From: Streptococcaceae bacterium
Lineage (GTDB): Bacteria; Bacillota; Bacilli; Lactobacillales; Streptococcaceae
Assembly: GCA_031254115.1 (NCBI GenBank)
Contig: JAIRUZ010000031.1
Coordinates: forward strand, 1 to 32,296
Length of the DNA stretch: 32,296 bases
Direction of reading: 5' to 3'
This document shows positions 8,511 through 19,600 of this stretch, piece after piece (the stretch's first letter is position 1; each line of letters begins with the position of its first letter). The position numbers were made by a program, and so were the translations under genes. Under the pieces are notes generated by a model. It worked only from the letters and a program-made list of their open reading frames with translations. It was not told the origin of the DNA and did no database searches.

Positions 8511-9086
8511 TTATTTTAAAACCGCGTGCACACGCGCTTTGAGCGCTGGAAGCACGTCCGACTCAAACCACGGATTTTTCGCGAGCCAGATATTGTTTCT
8601 TGGCGACGGGTGAACCAGTGGAAAATACTGCGGCGCAAATTCCCCAAAACGCCGCACAGCTTCTGTCGTCGAAAGCTTTTCTTTGAGATAATAATGCTGC
8701 GCATACCCGCCGATTAAGAGCGTGGTTTCAAGTTGCGGCATGAGTGCGCGCAAGCGCGGATGCCATTTTTCAGCAAAACCTGCGCGCGGCGGCAAGTCAC
8801 CTGATTTGCCGTGTCCTGGGAAATAAAAATCCATCGGCACAATCGCGATGCGCGGGTCGCCGAAAAATTGGGCATAGTCCATGCCCAGCCAGTCAATCAG
8901 CCGATCGCCCGACTTGTCGTGCCAATACATGTGCGCTTCTTGCGCTTTGATGCCAGGCGCCTGACCGACAATCATGAGCGTTGCTCGCGCGTCCGCACGG
9001 TAAAGCGGCTCAATGCCAGCAGCTGTATACGCCGCATTTTGTGAATCGGCCCTGATTTCAGAAAAAATTTGAGTGAAAGTTTCCAT
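8511..9086 (-). CDS. Uracil-DNA glycosylase superfamily protein
   Basis: 191 residues with the two hallmarks of the UDG superfamily: the catalytic-loop motif GQAPG (41-45) and a C-terminal HPSPRN (159-164) that corresponds to the DNA-intercalation loop. The FYFPGHGKSGDLPPR stretch and the KWHP motif match the uncharacterised family common in streptococci and lactococci. It should excise uracil or related damaged bases, but substrate range is not known for this branch and it is distinct from Ung. The start codon lies one base after the rsmA stop and has no Shine-Dalgarno, so it relies on stop-start coupling with rsmA. Confidence 0.88.
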   Translation of the reverse strand: METFTQIFSEIRADSQNAAYTAAGIEPLYRADARATLMIVGQAPGIKAQEAHMYWHDKSGDRLIDWLGMDYAQFFGDPRIAIVPMDFYFPGHGKSGDLPPRAGFAEKWHPRLRALMPQLETTLLIGGYAQHYYLKEKLSTTEAVRRFGEFAPQYFPLVHPSPRNNIWLAKNPWFESDVLPALKARVHAVLK

Positions 9087-9087
9087 A

Positions 9088-9963
9088 TTATTTTAAGGGG
9101 AGCAGCGCGTCTGACAAACGCGCAAATTCTTGCAGCGTCAAGCTTTCGGCGCGTCTGACAGGCTCGATTTCGGCTTCTGTCAGCGCTGACAGAAGTTTTT
9201 CTTTGTTTTCAGCGCCAAATGCCAGCTGAAAATTGTTCAAAAGAGTCTTGCGGCGGTGTGCAAATGCGACTTTCACGACATGAAAAAACCACACGTCATC
9301 AGAAACCGCGACTGCTGGTTGCGCGAGACGCGTCATTTTCAAAATCGCTGAATCTACGCGAGGCGCTGGCACGAAAACCGTGCGTGGCACGTTGAAAGCA
9401 AGCTCGACCGTCATGTAATACTGCACGGCAATTGACAGCGCGCCGTAAACTTTCGTGTTTGGCCTAGCCGCAATGCGCTCTGCGACCTCTTTTTGCATCA
9501 TCACAACAAACGCGGCAAATGGCACCCCACTCTCAATCAGGTGCATCAAAATCGGCGTCGTGATATAATACGGCAAATTTGCAACAACTTTGAGCGGCAA
9601 CTCGGGATTTTTGAACTTTTTTACATAATCCGCGAGAGCAATTTTCAAAATATCGGCGTGCACGAGTTGAAAATTCGGATAGGGCGCGAGCGTTTCGCGG
9701 AGAATCGGCACGAGCGTGCCGTCAATCTCAAACGCCATGACTTCCGCCGCGTCACCCAGCAAATACTCAGTCAACGAGCCAATGCCGGGTCCGATTTCAA
9801 GCACATTTGCGCCTGTAATGTCGGCGGCTGTGACGATTTTCCTGAGAATATTTGCGTCGGTCAAAAAATTTTGCCCAAACTTTTTCTTGAACGTGAAGTC
9901 GTGCTTGCGCAAAATTTCCTGTGTGCGCACGATCGTGCTAATTCGCTCCAAATTTTCTGTCAT
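9088..9963 (-). CDS. rsmA: 16S rRNA dimethyladenosine transferase RsmA (KsgA)
   Basis: Dimethylates two adjacent adenines near the 3' end of 16S rRNA late in small-subunit assembly. 291 residues: KKFGQNFL (27-34), the SAM-binding loop [11 protein letters not shown] (55-65) and the catalytic NLPY motif (129-132) are intact, followed by the C-terminal helical domain. No Shine-Dalgarno precedes the ATG. Instead a TGATATACT box ends six bases before it, predicting a leaderless mRNA. The TGA of that box is also the dapE stop codon. The exact palindrome at 9178-9191 encodes LLSALTE in the helical domain, without lengthening the protein. Confidence 0.96.
   Translation of the reverse strand: MTENLERISTIVRTQEILRKHDFTFKKKFGQNFLTDANILRKIVTAADITGANVLEIGPGIGSLTEYLLGDAAEVMAFEIDGTLVPILRETLAPYPNFQLVHADILKIALADYVKKFKNPELPLKVVANLPYYITTPILMHLIESGVPFAAFVVMMQKEVAERIAARPNTKVYGALSIAVQYYMTVELAFNVPRTVFVPAPRVDSAILKMTRLAQPAVAVSDDVWFFHVVKVAFAHRRKTLLNNFQLAFGAENKEKLLSALTEAEIEPVRRAESLTLQEFARLSDALLPLK
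9178..9191. repeat. Iterated palindrome, exact copy (in rsmA)
   Basis: TGTCAGCGCTGACA with C/G flanks extending it to a 16-bp palindrome; read as LSALTE. Confidence 0.95.
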
Positions 9964-9969
9964 TGGATA

Positions 9970-9978
9970 AGTATATCA
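9970..9978 (-). promoter_or_regulatory. Extended -10 promoter of rsmA, six bases before ATG
   Basis: Minus strand TGATATACT, spacer TATCCA, ATG. Transcription normally begins about seven bases after a -10 box, which is the A of the start codon. There is no Shine-Dalgarno. Confidence 0.65.
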
Positions 9979-11103
9979 GATTTTGTCAGCGCTGACAAGG
10001 TGGCCGTAAGCCGCGAGAAACTCTGTCAGCTGCGCGACGTGACGATTCAGATTTTCTGTCAGCGCAAATTCATTCGTTTTGTGAGCTTGCGCGTCGGCGC
10101 CAGGTCCGTAAATAACGGTCGGAACGCCAATGGCCTCAAAAAAGCCTTGGTCGTTTGAGCCCTGGCTGACAGACAGTTCTGCGACACCCGTCACTTCTTG
10201 GAGGTGCTTGATAAACCCGGCGTCGCCGTCTGTGAGCGTTGCAAGGACTGGCGTTGCTACATCTTTGTAATCAAAGTCGAAGTCAGCTGCCAATTTTCCT
10301 ATAAAGCTATCAAACACGGCTTCAAACGCTGGATTTGTTCTGAAATCGACAATCAGCGTGGCTTTGTCAGCCGTTTTATTGGGCGTTTCAGGATTGCCCG
10401 ACTCAATAGACGTCGGCACCATCGTTGGCAAGCCGAGCGCTGCATCGTCGTAAGCAGTCAATTTTTTCGTTATCTCATCAAGTGCCGCGAGAAATTTTTC
10501 AGCTTTTGCAAGCGCGCTCACCGCGTAATGCGCCTGCACTGACGCATGTCCCGCCGTCCCGTGAAAAATGAAAGTCATAAAATGGCTGCCGCGCTGCCCG
10601 ATTTTAATCTGGCTGAGATCGGTCGGTTCAGAAATCACGCAAACGGTCGCGTCATACGCCGTATTTTCGTCAAACCAAGCGGCAAAATTCGCCGAGCCTT
10701 GCCCGTCGAGCTCTTCATTTGCCGTGCCCGCGACCCACACGTCAAACGGAAGTTCCTCGTGTGAAAGAGAAGCTGCCGCGCTCAAATTGCCAGCGACACC
10801 TGCTTTCATATCGGAAATGCCGAGCCCGACAATTCTATCAGCGCTGACAACAGGCTCCCACGGACTTTGCGCCCAGTCGGCGCGATTACCGGCTGACACC
10901 GTGTCAATATGCCCCGAAAGAATCACCGCCTGCGAATGCGCCGAACCAGCGATTTTCCCAGCAACAAATGTGTCAGTTTTGACAATTGCTGCAAATTTTT
11001 TCTCTTGCATCCATGACGCAAGAAATACCAAAATCGCTTCCTCGTCTCCCGAAACCGACGGAATACTGACTAATTTCGCCGCTAAATCCACAACTTCGCT
11101 CAT
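9976..11103 (-). CDS. M20-family dinuclear zinc peptidase, DapE/ArgE-like deacylase
   Basis: 375 residues of the ArgE/DapE/ACY1/CPG2 family, closest in pattern to the DapE-like proteins of lactic acid bacteria (succinyl-diaminopimelate desuccinylase). The zinc ligands and catalytic pair are present: H65 and D67 in SGHIDTV, D98 in GISDMKAG, E130-E131 in ANEELDG, E159 in ISEPTD, and a final His in the AQAHKTNE stretch. A GGGAG lies upstream of the ATG, with a TATAAT further up. The last residues, GHLVSADKI, are encoded by an exact palindrome copy placed directly before the stop codon. Whether the substrate is the lysine-pathway intermediate or a dipeptide cannot be told. Confidence 0.82.
   Translation of the reverse strand: MSEVVDLAAKLVSIPSVSGDEEAILVFLASWMQEKKFAAIVKTDTFVAGKIAGSAHSQAVILSGHIDTVSAGNRADWAQSPWEPVVSADRIVGLGISDMKAGVAGNLSAAASLSHEELPFDVWVAGTANEELDGQGSANFAAWFDENTAYDATVCVISEPTDLSQIKIGQRGSHFMTFIFHGTAGHASVQAHYAVSALAKAEKFLAALDEITKKLTAYDDAALGLPTMVPTSIESGNPETPNKTADKATLIVDFRTNPAFEAVFDSFIGKLAADFDFDYKDVATPVLATLTDGDAGFIKHLQEVTGVAELSVSQGSNDQGFFEAIGVPTVIYGPGADAQAHKTNEFALTENLNRHVAQLTEFLAAYGHLVSADKI
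9984..9997. repeat. Iterated palindrome, exact copy (3' end of DapE-like gene)
   Basis: TGTCAGCGCTGACA with T/A flanks extending it to 16 bp; encodes VSADK, the last residues but one before the stop codon. Confidence 0.95.
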
Positions 11104-11149
11104 TAACTATTTCTCCCTTTTGTAAATATTTATGCACCATTATCTCATA

Positions 11150-11155
11150 ATTATA
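11150..11155 (-). promoter_or_regulatory. -10 box upstream of the DapE-like gene
   Basis: Minus-strand TATAAT about 46 bp before the start codon, just after the terminator of the Usp45-like gene. No convincing -35 was found. Confidence 0.45.
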
Positions 11156-11168
11156 CACAAAATACAAT

Positions 11169-11191
11169 AAAAAAATCGGCGAACCGATTTT
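11169..11191 (-). terminator. Terminator of the Usp45-like gene
   Basis: Minus strand AAAATCGG, loop TTCG, CCGATTTT and further T residues, right after the stop codon. UUCG tetraloop. Confidence 0.88.
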
Positions 11192-11194
11192 GAG

Positions 11195-12304
11195 TTAAGG
11201 TCTGATGAATGAAAGACCAGCTGCAGACGCGATATGGCGCGTTGTACCCCATCCGCCAGCGTAGTTTCCTTCGATAATTTCAAAGGAGCCGTCTGAGTTG
11301 ACTTTCGTGACAGCTGCAACGTGCCCAACGCCACCAGCGCCGTCAACACCCGGTGGGAAGACAACAATCGTGTTGACCGCAAGACCACTATTGGCATAAG
11401 CCACCCAGTCGCCTGCGTTACCGCTGTAGTTTGGAATGCCTCCAAAATAATCATACACGAAGGCTGTACATTGACCAGCTGGGTAAGGATTGCTTCCCGA
11501 CGAAGTTGTTGGCGTTGCAACGCTCGTGTAGCTTGATCCTGTACTCTGACTGCTCGTCGTTGTACTTGTACTGGCTGCTGGGCTTTGAGCCGCTGCTTGC
11601 GCTTGCGCCTTTGCGATATTGGCTGCTGCTGCTGCTTGGGCTTTTTCCTGTGCCGCAACCCGCGCCGCTTCCGCTTTTTGAGCCGCGACGATTTGAGCCT
11701 GAATAGCTGCTTTTTGGTTGGTTGCAGTCGTGATGGTCGCCTGATAAGAAAGCTGTGCAACTTTCGCTTCTTGCTCCTGCGACGCTAAATTTTGTTGAAT
11801 CTTAGTCGCTTCAGCATAAGCTGTTTTGTTAGCCGCCATTTTTGTGTCAAGCGTTTTTTTATCTGCTTCTTGCTGCTGAAGCATCGTGTTATTTGCGCCG
11901 ACAACTTCAGACATTGCTGTTACTTTTTGTACCGCGTCCGTCAAAGATTTTGAGCTTAGGACGACGTTAATATAATTGGCTGCGCCGCCATCCGTTTGTG
12001 CCGAGCGCGCCTGCGCCGCAAGTGAAATCTGACGATCTTTGATTTGCGCGCTTAACGTATTGATTTGTTTGGTTGTATCAGCTTGTTGAGCTGTCAGCGT
12101 GGCAAGTTTTGTTTTTGAATCTTCAACTTGCTTGGCAAGTGAATCCGCCTGAGTTTTTGCTGTTGCGCTTCCTGCTTGCGCATTCGCGATAATCTTATCC
12201 AAATCTGCTGTTGTCGTTGCCGACGCTTTCGTCGAAACACCGACAGAAGCAAAGACAATTGCTGATAACATCAGGCCTGAGACGATTTTTTTCTTCATTG
12301 ACAT
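11195..12304 (-). CDS. Usp45/PcsB-like secreted peptidoglycan hydrolase with CHAP domain
   Basis: 369 residues resembling L. lactis Usp45 and streptococcal PcsB, extracellular factors for cell separation. Signal peptide about 1-29 (KKK, hydrophobic core, ASA cleavage site); a long Ala/Gln/Lys coiled coil (about 31-240) that in PcsB interacts with FtsEX; an Ala/Gln- then Ser/Thr-rich linker (to about 272); then a C-terminal CHAP domain with Cys279 (GQCTAF), His328 (GVGHVA) and Glu345 (IIEGNY). GGAGG lies 14 bp before the chosen ATG; another ATG follows two codons later. A perfect WalR-type box and an extended -10 lie upstream, consistent with control by the cell-wall regulator WalRK. A terminator follows. 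Confidence 0.92.
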   Translation of the reverse strand: MSMKKKIVSGLMLSAIVFASVGVSTKASATTTADLDKIIANAQAGSATAKTQADSLAKQVEDSKTKLATLTAQQADTTKQINTLSAQIKDRQISLAAQARSAQTDGGAANYINVVLSSKSLTDAVQKVTAMSEVVGANNTMLQQQEADKKTLDTKMAANKTAYAEATKIQQNLASQEQEAKVAQLSYQATITTATNQKAAIQAQIVAAQKAEAARVAAQEKAQAAAAANIAKAQAQAAAQSPAASTSTTTSSQSTGSSYTSVATPTTSSGSNPYPAGQCTAFVYDYFGGIPNYSGNAGDWVAYANSGLAVNTIVVFPPGVDGAGGVGHVAAVTKVNSDGSFEIIEGNYAGGWGTTRHIASAAGLSFIRP

Positions 12305-12370
12305 AAGTGAGTGTTAGTCCTCCAGTTTTCTGTAAGTCTGTAGAAACAAGACATGTGAATAACCTCTTTT

Positions 12371-12379
12371 ATTATAACA
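12371..12379 (-). promoter_or_regulatory. Extended -10 promoter of the Usp45-like gene
   Basis: Minus strand TGTTATAAT, giving a leader of about 60 nt with a good GGAGG site. No -35 match, so activator dependence is plausible given the WalR-type box just upstream. Confidence 0.65.
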
Positions 12380-12398
12380 AGATAATTATTAAATTTGT

Positions 12399-12415
12399 GT
12401 TACACTCGATTAACA
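12399..12415 (-). promoter_or_regulatory. WalR (VicR/YycF) binding site
   Basis: Minus strand TGTTAA-TCGAG-TGTAAC fits the WalR consensus TGTWAH-N5-TGTWAH at every position. It ends 22 bp upstream of the -10 box, overlapping where a -35 region would be, ahead of a PcsB/Usp45-type hydrolase, the classic target class of this regulator. Confidence 0.72.
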
Positions 12416-12444
12416 ATTCCATTTTGCAAATTTACAGCTTGATT

Positions 12445-12659
12445 TTATGCCTCTTCATAGTCCCGCCAAATGGCGTCAAACAAAGATAAGTTGAAATAAA
12501 ACGGCGCGTGCGTCTCAAGATACGTTGAAATTTCGTCATAATCGCTTGATTGCTTGGGGAATAATGTGTCTTGAAACGCCAGATTTGCAAGCCGCGTCGC
12601 GTCGTCAATTTCTGCTGGCGCGCGAAAACGCATGAGATACGTGTAAAAAGTTTCTGATT

Positions 12660-12663
<4 letters not shown>
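12445..12663 (-). CDS. yozE: YozE-family small protein (UPF0346)
   Basis: 72 residues of the YozE family, a small helical SAM-like fold found next to msrA in many streptococci; its role is unknown. Family pattern is visible: [30 protein letters not shown] and the aromatic C-terminus [11 protein letters not shown] chose the GTG at 12663, which overlaps the msrA stop as GTGA and has GGAG nine bases upstream. A TTG two codons earlier would sit only three bases from that site. No terminator was seen after it before the next promoter region. Confidence 0.85.
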
Positions 12664-15419
<2,756 letters not shown>

Positions 15420-15425
15420 ACTCTC

Positions 15426-15434
15426 ATTTTAACA
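15426..15434 (-). promoter_or_regulatory. Extended -10 promoter of cvfB, six bases before ATG
   Basis: Minus strand TGTTAAAAT, spacer GAGAGT, ATG. The first T of the box is the last base of the frr terminator T-run, so terminator and promoter share sequence. Confidence 0.6.
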
Positions 15435-15455
15435 AAAAAGCCGCCATTTAGCGGC
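15434..15455 (-). terminator. Terminator after frr
   Basis: Minus strand GCCGC, loop TAAATG, GCGGC, six T. A weaker 7-bp stem AGAGTTG/CAACTCT (15484-15490 with 15460-15466) lies between it and the frr stop. Confidence 0.85.
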
Positions 15456-15489
15456 AGCGAGAGTTGATAAGCGCTCTTTTTGGCAACTC

Positions 15490-16044
15490 TTAAACGTCAA
15501 GCAATTCTTTTTCTTTATTTTTAGCGACCGCCTCAACATTTTTTATCGCTTCATCTGTCGCTTTTTGTACATCTTTTTCGTAATCTTTGACATCATCTTC
15601 TGTCAATTCGCCCGCTTTTTGCTGTTTCTTTGCCGTGTCAAGCGCATCGCGGCGCGCATTTCTCACGCCAACCTTGGCTTCCTCAACATATTTCCCCATT
15701 TCCTTAACCAGCTCACGGCGACGCTCTTCGGTCAACATCGGCACAACCAAACGAATCGTCTCGCCATCATTAGCTGGTGTAATCCCGATATTTGCTATGT
15801 TAATGCCCGCCTCAATTTCTTTGAGTGCTTTTTTGTCAAACGGCGTCACTTTCAGCACGCGCGCCTCAGGAATCGTAATGCTCGCCAATTGTTTGAGCGG
15901 CGTTGGTGCGCCGTAATACTCGACCATCACGCGATCCAAAAGCGACGCATTCGCACGCCCCGCACGAATTTGCCCCAAATTCCGCTCCAAATTCTCAACA
16001 ACCCCTGCCATTTTCTCGGTCGCTTTTTTTACTATTTCGTCCAT
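15490..16044 (-). CDS. frr: Ribosome recycling factor
   Basis: 184 residues, the normal length. Splits the post-termination ribosome together with EF-G. Family stretches visible are [20 protein letters not shown] at the front, [14 protein letters not shown] in the middle and the helical C-terminus with [25 protein letters not shown] precedes the ATG. It lies 56 bp after pyrH, the conserved pair. A TGCTATAAT extended -10 in the gap offers a second promoter besides read-through from pyrH. Confidence 0.97.
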   Translation of the reverse strand: MDEIVKKATEKMAGVVENLERNLGQIRAGRANASLLDRVMVEYYGAPTPLKQLASITIPEARVLKVTPFDKKALKEIEAGINIANIGITPANDGETIRLVVPMLTEERRRELVKEMGKYVEEAKVGVRNARRDALDTAKKQQKAGELTEDDVKDYEKDVQKATDEAIKNVEAVAKNKEKELLDV

Positions 16045-16071
16045 ATTAAATCCTTTATCTTATTTTAATCC

Positions 16072-16080
16072 ATTATAGCA
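16072..16080 (-). promoter_or_regulatory. Extended -10 promoter between pyrH and frr
   Basis: Minus strand TGCTATAAT, 27 bp before the frr ATG. Just upstream a GCAC...GTGC inverted repeat may form a short hairpin. Confidence 0.5.
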
Positions 16081-16100
16081 CACCACAGCGTGCACCTGAC

Positions 16101-16817
16101 TTATTCTACTGTTGTTCCGATATTTTCGCCCAAAATGACACGCTTGATATTGCCCATTTCGTTCATGTTGAAAACAACCAACGGAATATGATTGTCCATT
16201 GACATCGTCGAAGCCGTCGAATCCATCACATTCAATCCTTTTGTTAAAACATCCATGTGCGACAAATGGTCAAACTTAATCGCTTCTGTATCAATCTTCG
16301 GATCCGCATTGTAGACGCCATCCACGCCATTTTTTGCCATCAAAATGACATTTGCATTGATTTCCGCTGCGCGCAGCGCCGACGTCGTGTCCGTCGAAAA
16401 ATAAGGAGAACCTGTACCGCCCGCAAAAATCACCACGCGTCCCTTTTCAAGATGACGCTCGGCACGACGTCTGATATAAAGCTCCGCGACCGCAGGCATC
16501 GCAATAGCCGTCATCACGCGCGTGTCTACACCAAGATTTTCAAGCGCCGACTGCACAAATAAACCATTTTGAATCGTGGCAAGCATGCCCATATAATCCG
16601 CCTGCGCACGCTCCATTCCTGCCTTTTCGCCCGTGATGCCACGCCAAATATTGCCGCCCCCACACACAATCGCAAGCTCAACGCCCAAATCATGCACTTC
16701 TTTGAGCTCTTTTGCCACTTCCTTTGCGGTTTCTGGATCAAAACCAATCCCGCGAGAGCCCGCAAGCGCCTCGCCAGAGAGTTTCAAGAGGACGCGTTTG
16801 TATTTAATTTCAGACAT
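16101..16817 (-). CDS. pyrH: UMP kinase
   Basis: Phosphorylates UMP to UDP; bacterial hexameric enzyme of the amino-acid-kinase fold. 238 residues. KLSGEALAG at the N-terminus, GGGNIWRG (UMP and ATP site), and the [19 protein letters not shown] stretch are intact. AAAGGA lies eight bases before the ATG. It is followed by frr, and preceded by ackA with a modest terminator in between. Confidence 0.97.
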   Translation of the reverse strand: MSEIKYKRVLLKLSGEALAGSRGIGFDPETAKEVAKELKEVHDLGVELAIVCGGGNIWRGITGEKAGMERAQADYMGMLATIQNGLFVQSALENLGVDTRVMTAIAMPAVAELYIRRRAERHLEKGRVVIFAGGTGSPYFSTDTTSALRAAEINANVILMAKNGVDGVYNADPKIDTEAIKFDHLSHMDVLTKGLNVMDSTASTMSMDNHIPLVVFNMNEMGNIKRVILGENIGTTVE

Positions 16818-16832
16818 TTTTATTCCTTTCAG

Positions 16833-16856
16833 AAAAACCGTCGTTAAAGGCGGTTT
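16833..16856 (-). terminator. Weak terminator between ackA and pyrH
   Basis: Minus strand AAACCGCC, loop TTTAAC, GACGGTTT and a short T-run. The stem has one G-T pair and the T-run is interrupted, so read-through into pyrH is likely. Confidence 0.55.
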
Positions 16857-16868
16857 CAGTTATAGTGT

Positions 16869-18056
16869 TTATTTTAGACGTTCCACATCGCGCGTGATGA
16901 CAAGCTCTTCGTCCGTTGGGATGACAAGCACTTTGATTTTAGAATCCACCGTATTGATTTCACCGACTGTGCCACGCACATTTTTTTCGTCATCAATCGT
17001 CATTCCAAACCACGACATGCCGTTTATCACGTCGCGACGAACAAAACGTGCATTTTCGCCGACGCCTGCCGTAAAGACAATCGCGTCAACACCGTTCATC
17101 ACTGCGATATACTGCGCAATGTATTTTTGAATCCGATCAATGTACAGATTATAGGCAAGTTTAGCTTTCTCATTACCAGCCTCTTTCGCTTCCTGAATAT
17201 CGCGCATATCGCTCGAAATTTCAGAAACGCCCAAAAGCCCCGACTTCTTATTCATCATATCAATGACATCTTGCGCATTTTTGAGCTCAGGGGCGTTTTC
17301 AATCAAATAAGGAATCACCGACGCGTCCATCTCGCCTGCGCGCGTGCCCATCATAACCCCTGCAAGCGGCGTAAAGCCCATGGACGTATCAACAGATTTG
17401 CCGCCTTCTACCGCTGTGATAGAGACACCATTTCCGATGTGACACGTAATAATTTTCAGCTCTGATGCAGGTTTATTGAGGAATTTGACAGCTTCGCCCG
17501 AAACATACATGTGGCTCGTTCCGTGCGCACCGTATTTTCGTACCGCATAATCCGTGTAATAGGTGTTTGGCAATGGGTAACGATAGGCTTTTTCTGGCAT
17601 GGTCGTGTGGAAAGCCGTATCAAAGACAGCCACCGCATGCGCGTCTGGTAAAAGTTTCATAAACGCTTCAATTCCAGCTGCGTTCGCTGGGTTGTGAAGC
17701 GGCGCAAGACTTGAGAGACCTTTGATTTGCTCCAAAACCTCAGGCGTAATCACCGTTGATTCTTTGAAAATCTCACCTCCTGCAACAACACGATGACCCA
17801 CACCCGTAATTTCAGAAAAATCTTTAACGATGCCAAATTCCTTGAAATCTTGAAGCAAAATATCAACTGCTTGCGTGTGATCATGCACGTCTTGCGTTTT
17901 TGTATCTTCTTTGCCATCAAATTTGACGGTAATAATCGAATCGGGCAATCCAATACGCTCAAAAATGCCTTTTGCGAGCACTTTTTCCTCGGGCATTTCA
18001 TAAAGTTGCCATTTAAGCGAGCTTGAGCCAGCGTTGACTGCAAGTGTCTTGGTCAT
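16869..18056 (-). CDS. ackA: Acetate kinase
   Basis: Converts acetyl phosphate and ADP to acetate and ATP. 395 residues with the ASKHA-fold signatures: NAGSSSLKW (8-16), [37 protein letters not shown], the phosphate loop [17 protein letters not shown] and [15 protein letters not shown] precedes the ATG with ideal spacing. The gene has its own promoter after the murC terminator. With alsS-alsD it makes this window an overflow-metabolism region. No typical CcpA cre site was found near the promoter. Confidence 0.97.
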   Translation of the reverse strand: MTKTLAVNAGSSSLKWQLYEMPEEKVLAKGIFERIGLPDSIITVKFDGKEDTKTQDVHDHTQAVDILLQDFKEFGIVKDFSEITGVGHRVVAGGEIFKESTVITPEVLEQIKGLSSLAPLHNPANAAGIEAFMKLLPDAHAVAVFDTAFHTTMPEKAYRYPLPNTYYTDYAVRKYGAHGTSHMYVSGEAVKFLNKPASELKIITCHIGNGVSITAVEGGKSVDTSMGFTPLAGVMMGTRAGEMDASVIPYLIENAPELKNAQDVIDMMNKKSGLLGVSEISSDMRDIQEAKEAGNEKAKLAYNLYIDRIQKYIAQYIAVMNGVDAIVFTAGVGENARFVRRDVINGMSWFGMTIDDEKNVRGTVGEINTVDSKIKVLVIPTDEELVITRDVERLK

Positions 18057-18086
18057 AAATTTCTCCTTAACTTTTTATTCTTTAAC

Positions 18087-18114
18087 ATTATATCATAAAA
18101 AACGACTTTGTGAA
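18087..18114 (-). promoter_or_regulatory. Promoter of ackA
   Basis: Minus strand -35 TTCACA (18109-18114), 16-bp spacer, -10 TATAAT (18087-18092) with a TG extension. It gives a leader of about 25 nt containing AAGGAG. Confidence 0.75.
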
Positions 18115-18130
18115 ATTTGAGTTTTCTTGC

Positions 18131-18160
18131 AAAAATCCCGACAGCGAACTATCGGAATTT
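18131..18160 (-). terminator. Terminator of murC
   Basis: Minus strand ATTCCGATAG, loop TTCG, CTGTCGGGAT, then T-run. Ten-pair stem with two G-T pairs and a UUCG tetraloop. Confidence 0.88.
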
Positions 18161-18164
18161 TAGT

Positions 18165-19496
18165 TTAATTAACCGTACTTGTTGTTAGCGCGAGGAGTTC
18201 TTCAAATTTGGCTTCGTATTTTTGGATGTCGCCTGCGCCCATGAAGACGTAAACGGCTTTTTTGTGATCCAAAAGCGGCGAAACGTCGTCTTCTGGAATG
18301 ACACGCGCGGGTTTCGCAATTTTTGCGGCCAAATCACGCACATTGACATCATGATGATCGATTTCGCGGGCCGAGCCGTAAATCTCTGCGAGGTAAACGC
18401 TATCGGCGTGATTGAGCACTTCCGCAAAATCGTCCAGCAACGCAATCGTACGCGTGAAAGTATGCGGCTGGAAGACGGCAATCACTTCGCGGTCTGGATA
18501 TTTCTGACGTGCTGCATCAAGCGTGGCCTCGATTTCGGTTGGGTGATGTGCAAAGTCGTCAATAACCACTGTATCGCCAATTTTTTTCTCGGAAAAGCGC
18601 CGTTTGACTCCGCCAAATGTTGGCATAAGTTCAGCGACTTTGTTCATCGGCATGCCCAGCTGATGGAGGACGGCAACGACCGCAAGTGCGTTCATAATAT
18701 TGTGCTTGCCATAGGTCGGAACCGCAAATTCACCGACTTTTTCCGCGTGATAATAAGCTTCAAAGGCCGAACCTGTCGTGCTACGCTGAATATTGCGCGC
18801 TTGATAATCGTCGTTCGCCTCTGTTCCATAATAAAAAATGGGTGTTTCTATGTCTAATTGCCGCAAGTAGCTGTCTTCGCCGTAAGCGAAAACGCCTTTG
18901 GTGACTTGATTGGCATAATCTTGAAATGCAGCCGCCACGTCGTTGATGTCATGGAAATAATCGGGGTGGTCAAAGTCAATGTTCGTGATAATCGTGTATT
19001 CGGGATGATACGGCATAAAATGGCGCTCGTATTCGTCCGACTCAAACACAAAATAGTCTGCTGCTTGGTGACCTTGACCTGTTCCGTCGCCAATCAAAAA
19101 GCTCGTGTCCACGATATTTTTCATGATGTGCGACAACATGCCTGTCGTCGACGTTTTGCCGTGCGCGCCAGCCACGCCGATTGACAAAAAATGCGTCATG
19201 AACGCGCCGAGAAATTCGTGATAGCGTTTATAGGGGAAATTATTTTTGTCAGCGTACGCCACTTCGACATTGTTGTCAGGGCGGAACGCGTTGCCCACGA
19301 TGAGTTCAACGTCCGTCGTGATATTTTTTTCGCTAAATGGCAGAATCGGAATGCCCGCTTTTTCAAGGCCTCGCTGCGTGAAATAATAATTTGTTTGATC
19401 AGAGCCTTGCACTTTCTCGCCCATTTGCTGAAGCATCAGCGCAAGCGCTGACATACCGGAACCTTTAATTCCGACAAAATGATAGGTTTTTGACAT
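18165..19496 (-). CDS. murC: UDP-N-acetylmuramate--L-alanine ligase
   Basis: Adds the first peptide residue to the cell-wall precursor in the cytoplasm. 443 residues, the lactococcal length. [11 protein letters not shown] (9-19) is the nucleotide fold, [10 protein letters not shown] (110-119) the ATP loop, and [16 protein letters not shown] marks the C-terminal domain. The ATG start (MSKTYHF) agrees with relatives, but there is no Shine-Dalgarno; TGGTATAAT ends six bases before the ATG, predicting a leaderless mRNA. A strong terminator follows. Confidence 0.96.
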   Translation of the reverse strand: MSKTYHFVGIKGSGMSALALMLQQMGEKVQGSDQTNYYFTQRGLEKAGIPILPFSEKNITTDVELIVGNAFRPDNNVEVAYADKNNFPYKRYHEFLGAFMTHFLSIGVAGAHGKTSTTGMLSHIMKNIVDTSFLIGDGTGQGHQAADYFVFESDEYERHFMPYHPEYTIITNIDFDHPDYFHDINDVAAAFQDYANQVTKGVFAYGEDSYLRQLDIETPIFYYGTEANDDYQARNIQRSTTGSAFEAYYHAEKVGEFAVPTYGKHNIMNALAVVAVLHQLGMPMNKVAELMPTFGGVKRRFSEKKIGDTVVIDDFAHHPTEIEATLDAARQKYPDREVIAVFQPHTFTRTIALLDDFAEVLNHADSVYLAEIYGSAREIDHHDVNVRDLAAKIAKPARVIPEDDVSPLLDHKKAVYVFMGAGDIQKYEAKFEELLALTTSTVN

Positions 19497-19502
19497 AGTG
19501 AC

Positions 19503-19511
19503 ATTATACCA
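19503..19511 (-). promoter_or_regulatory. Extended -10 promoter of murC, six bases before ATG
   Basis: Minus strand TGGTATAAT, spacer GTCACT, ATG. No -35 match; the intergenic palindrome copy lies 33 bp further upstream. Confidence 0.68.
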
Positions 19512-19544
19512 TATCTCATAACTTAGCCATCAGTTAGAACTTTC

Positions 19545-19558
19545 TGTCAGCGCTGACA
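19545..19558. repeat. Iterated palindrome, exact copy (intergenic)
   Basis: The only exact copy outside a gene, between the terminator of the unknown 223-aa gene and the murC promoter. Confidence 0.95.
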
Positions 19559-19573
19559 AACTCGCGCGCAAAC

Positions 19574-19600
19574 AAAAAATCATCGTGTCAGATGATTTTT
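19574..19600 (-). terminator. Terminator after the unknown 223-aa gene
   Basis: Minus strand AAAAATCATC, loop TGACAC, GATGATTTTT plus one more T. It overlaps the stop codon and supports this frame as the real gene. Confidence 0.85.

Noticed and set aside
11140-11760. 206-aa minus-strand frame rich in Gln/Arg/Lys
   Set aside because: Out-of-frame shadow of the Ala/Gln-rich coiled coil of the Usp45-like gene, which has signal peptide, CHAP residues, promoter and terminator.
18057-18130. Search for a CcpA cre site at ackA
   Set aside because: No sequence with the cre geometry TGNNANCGNTNNCA was found near the promoter.
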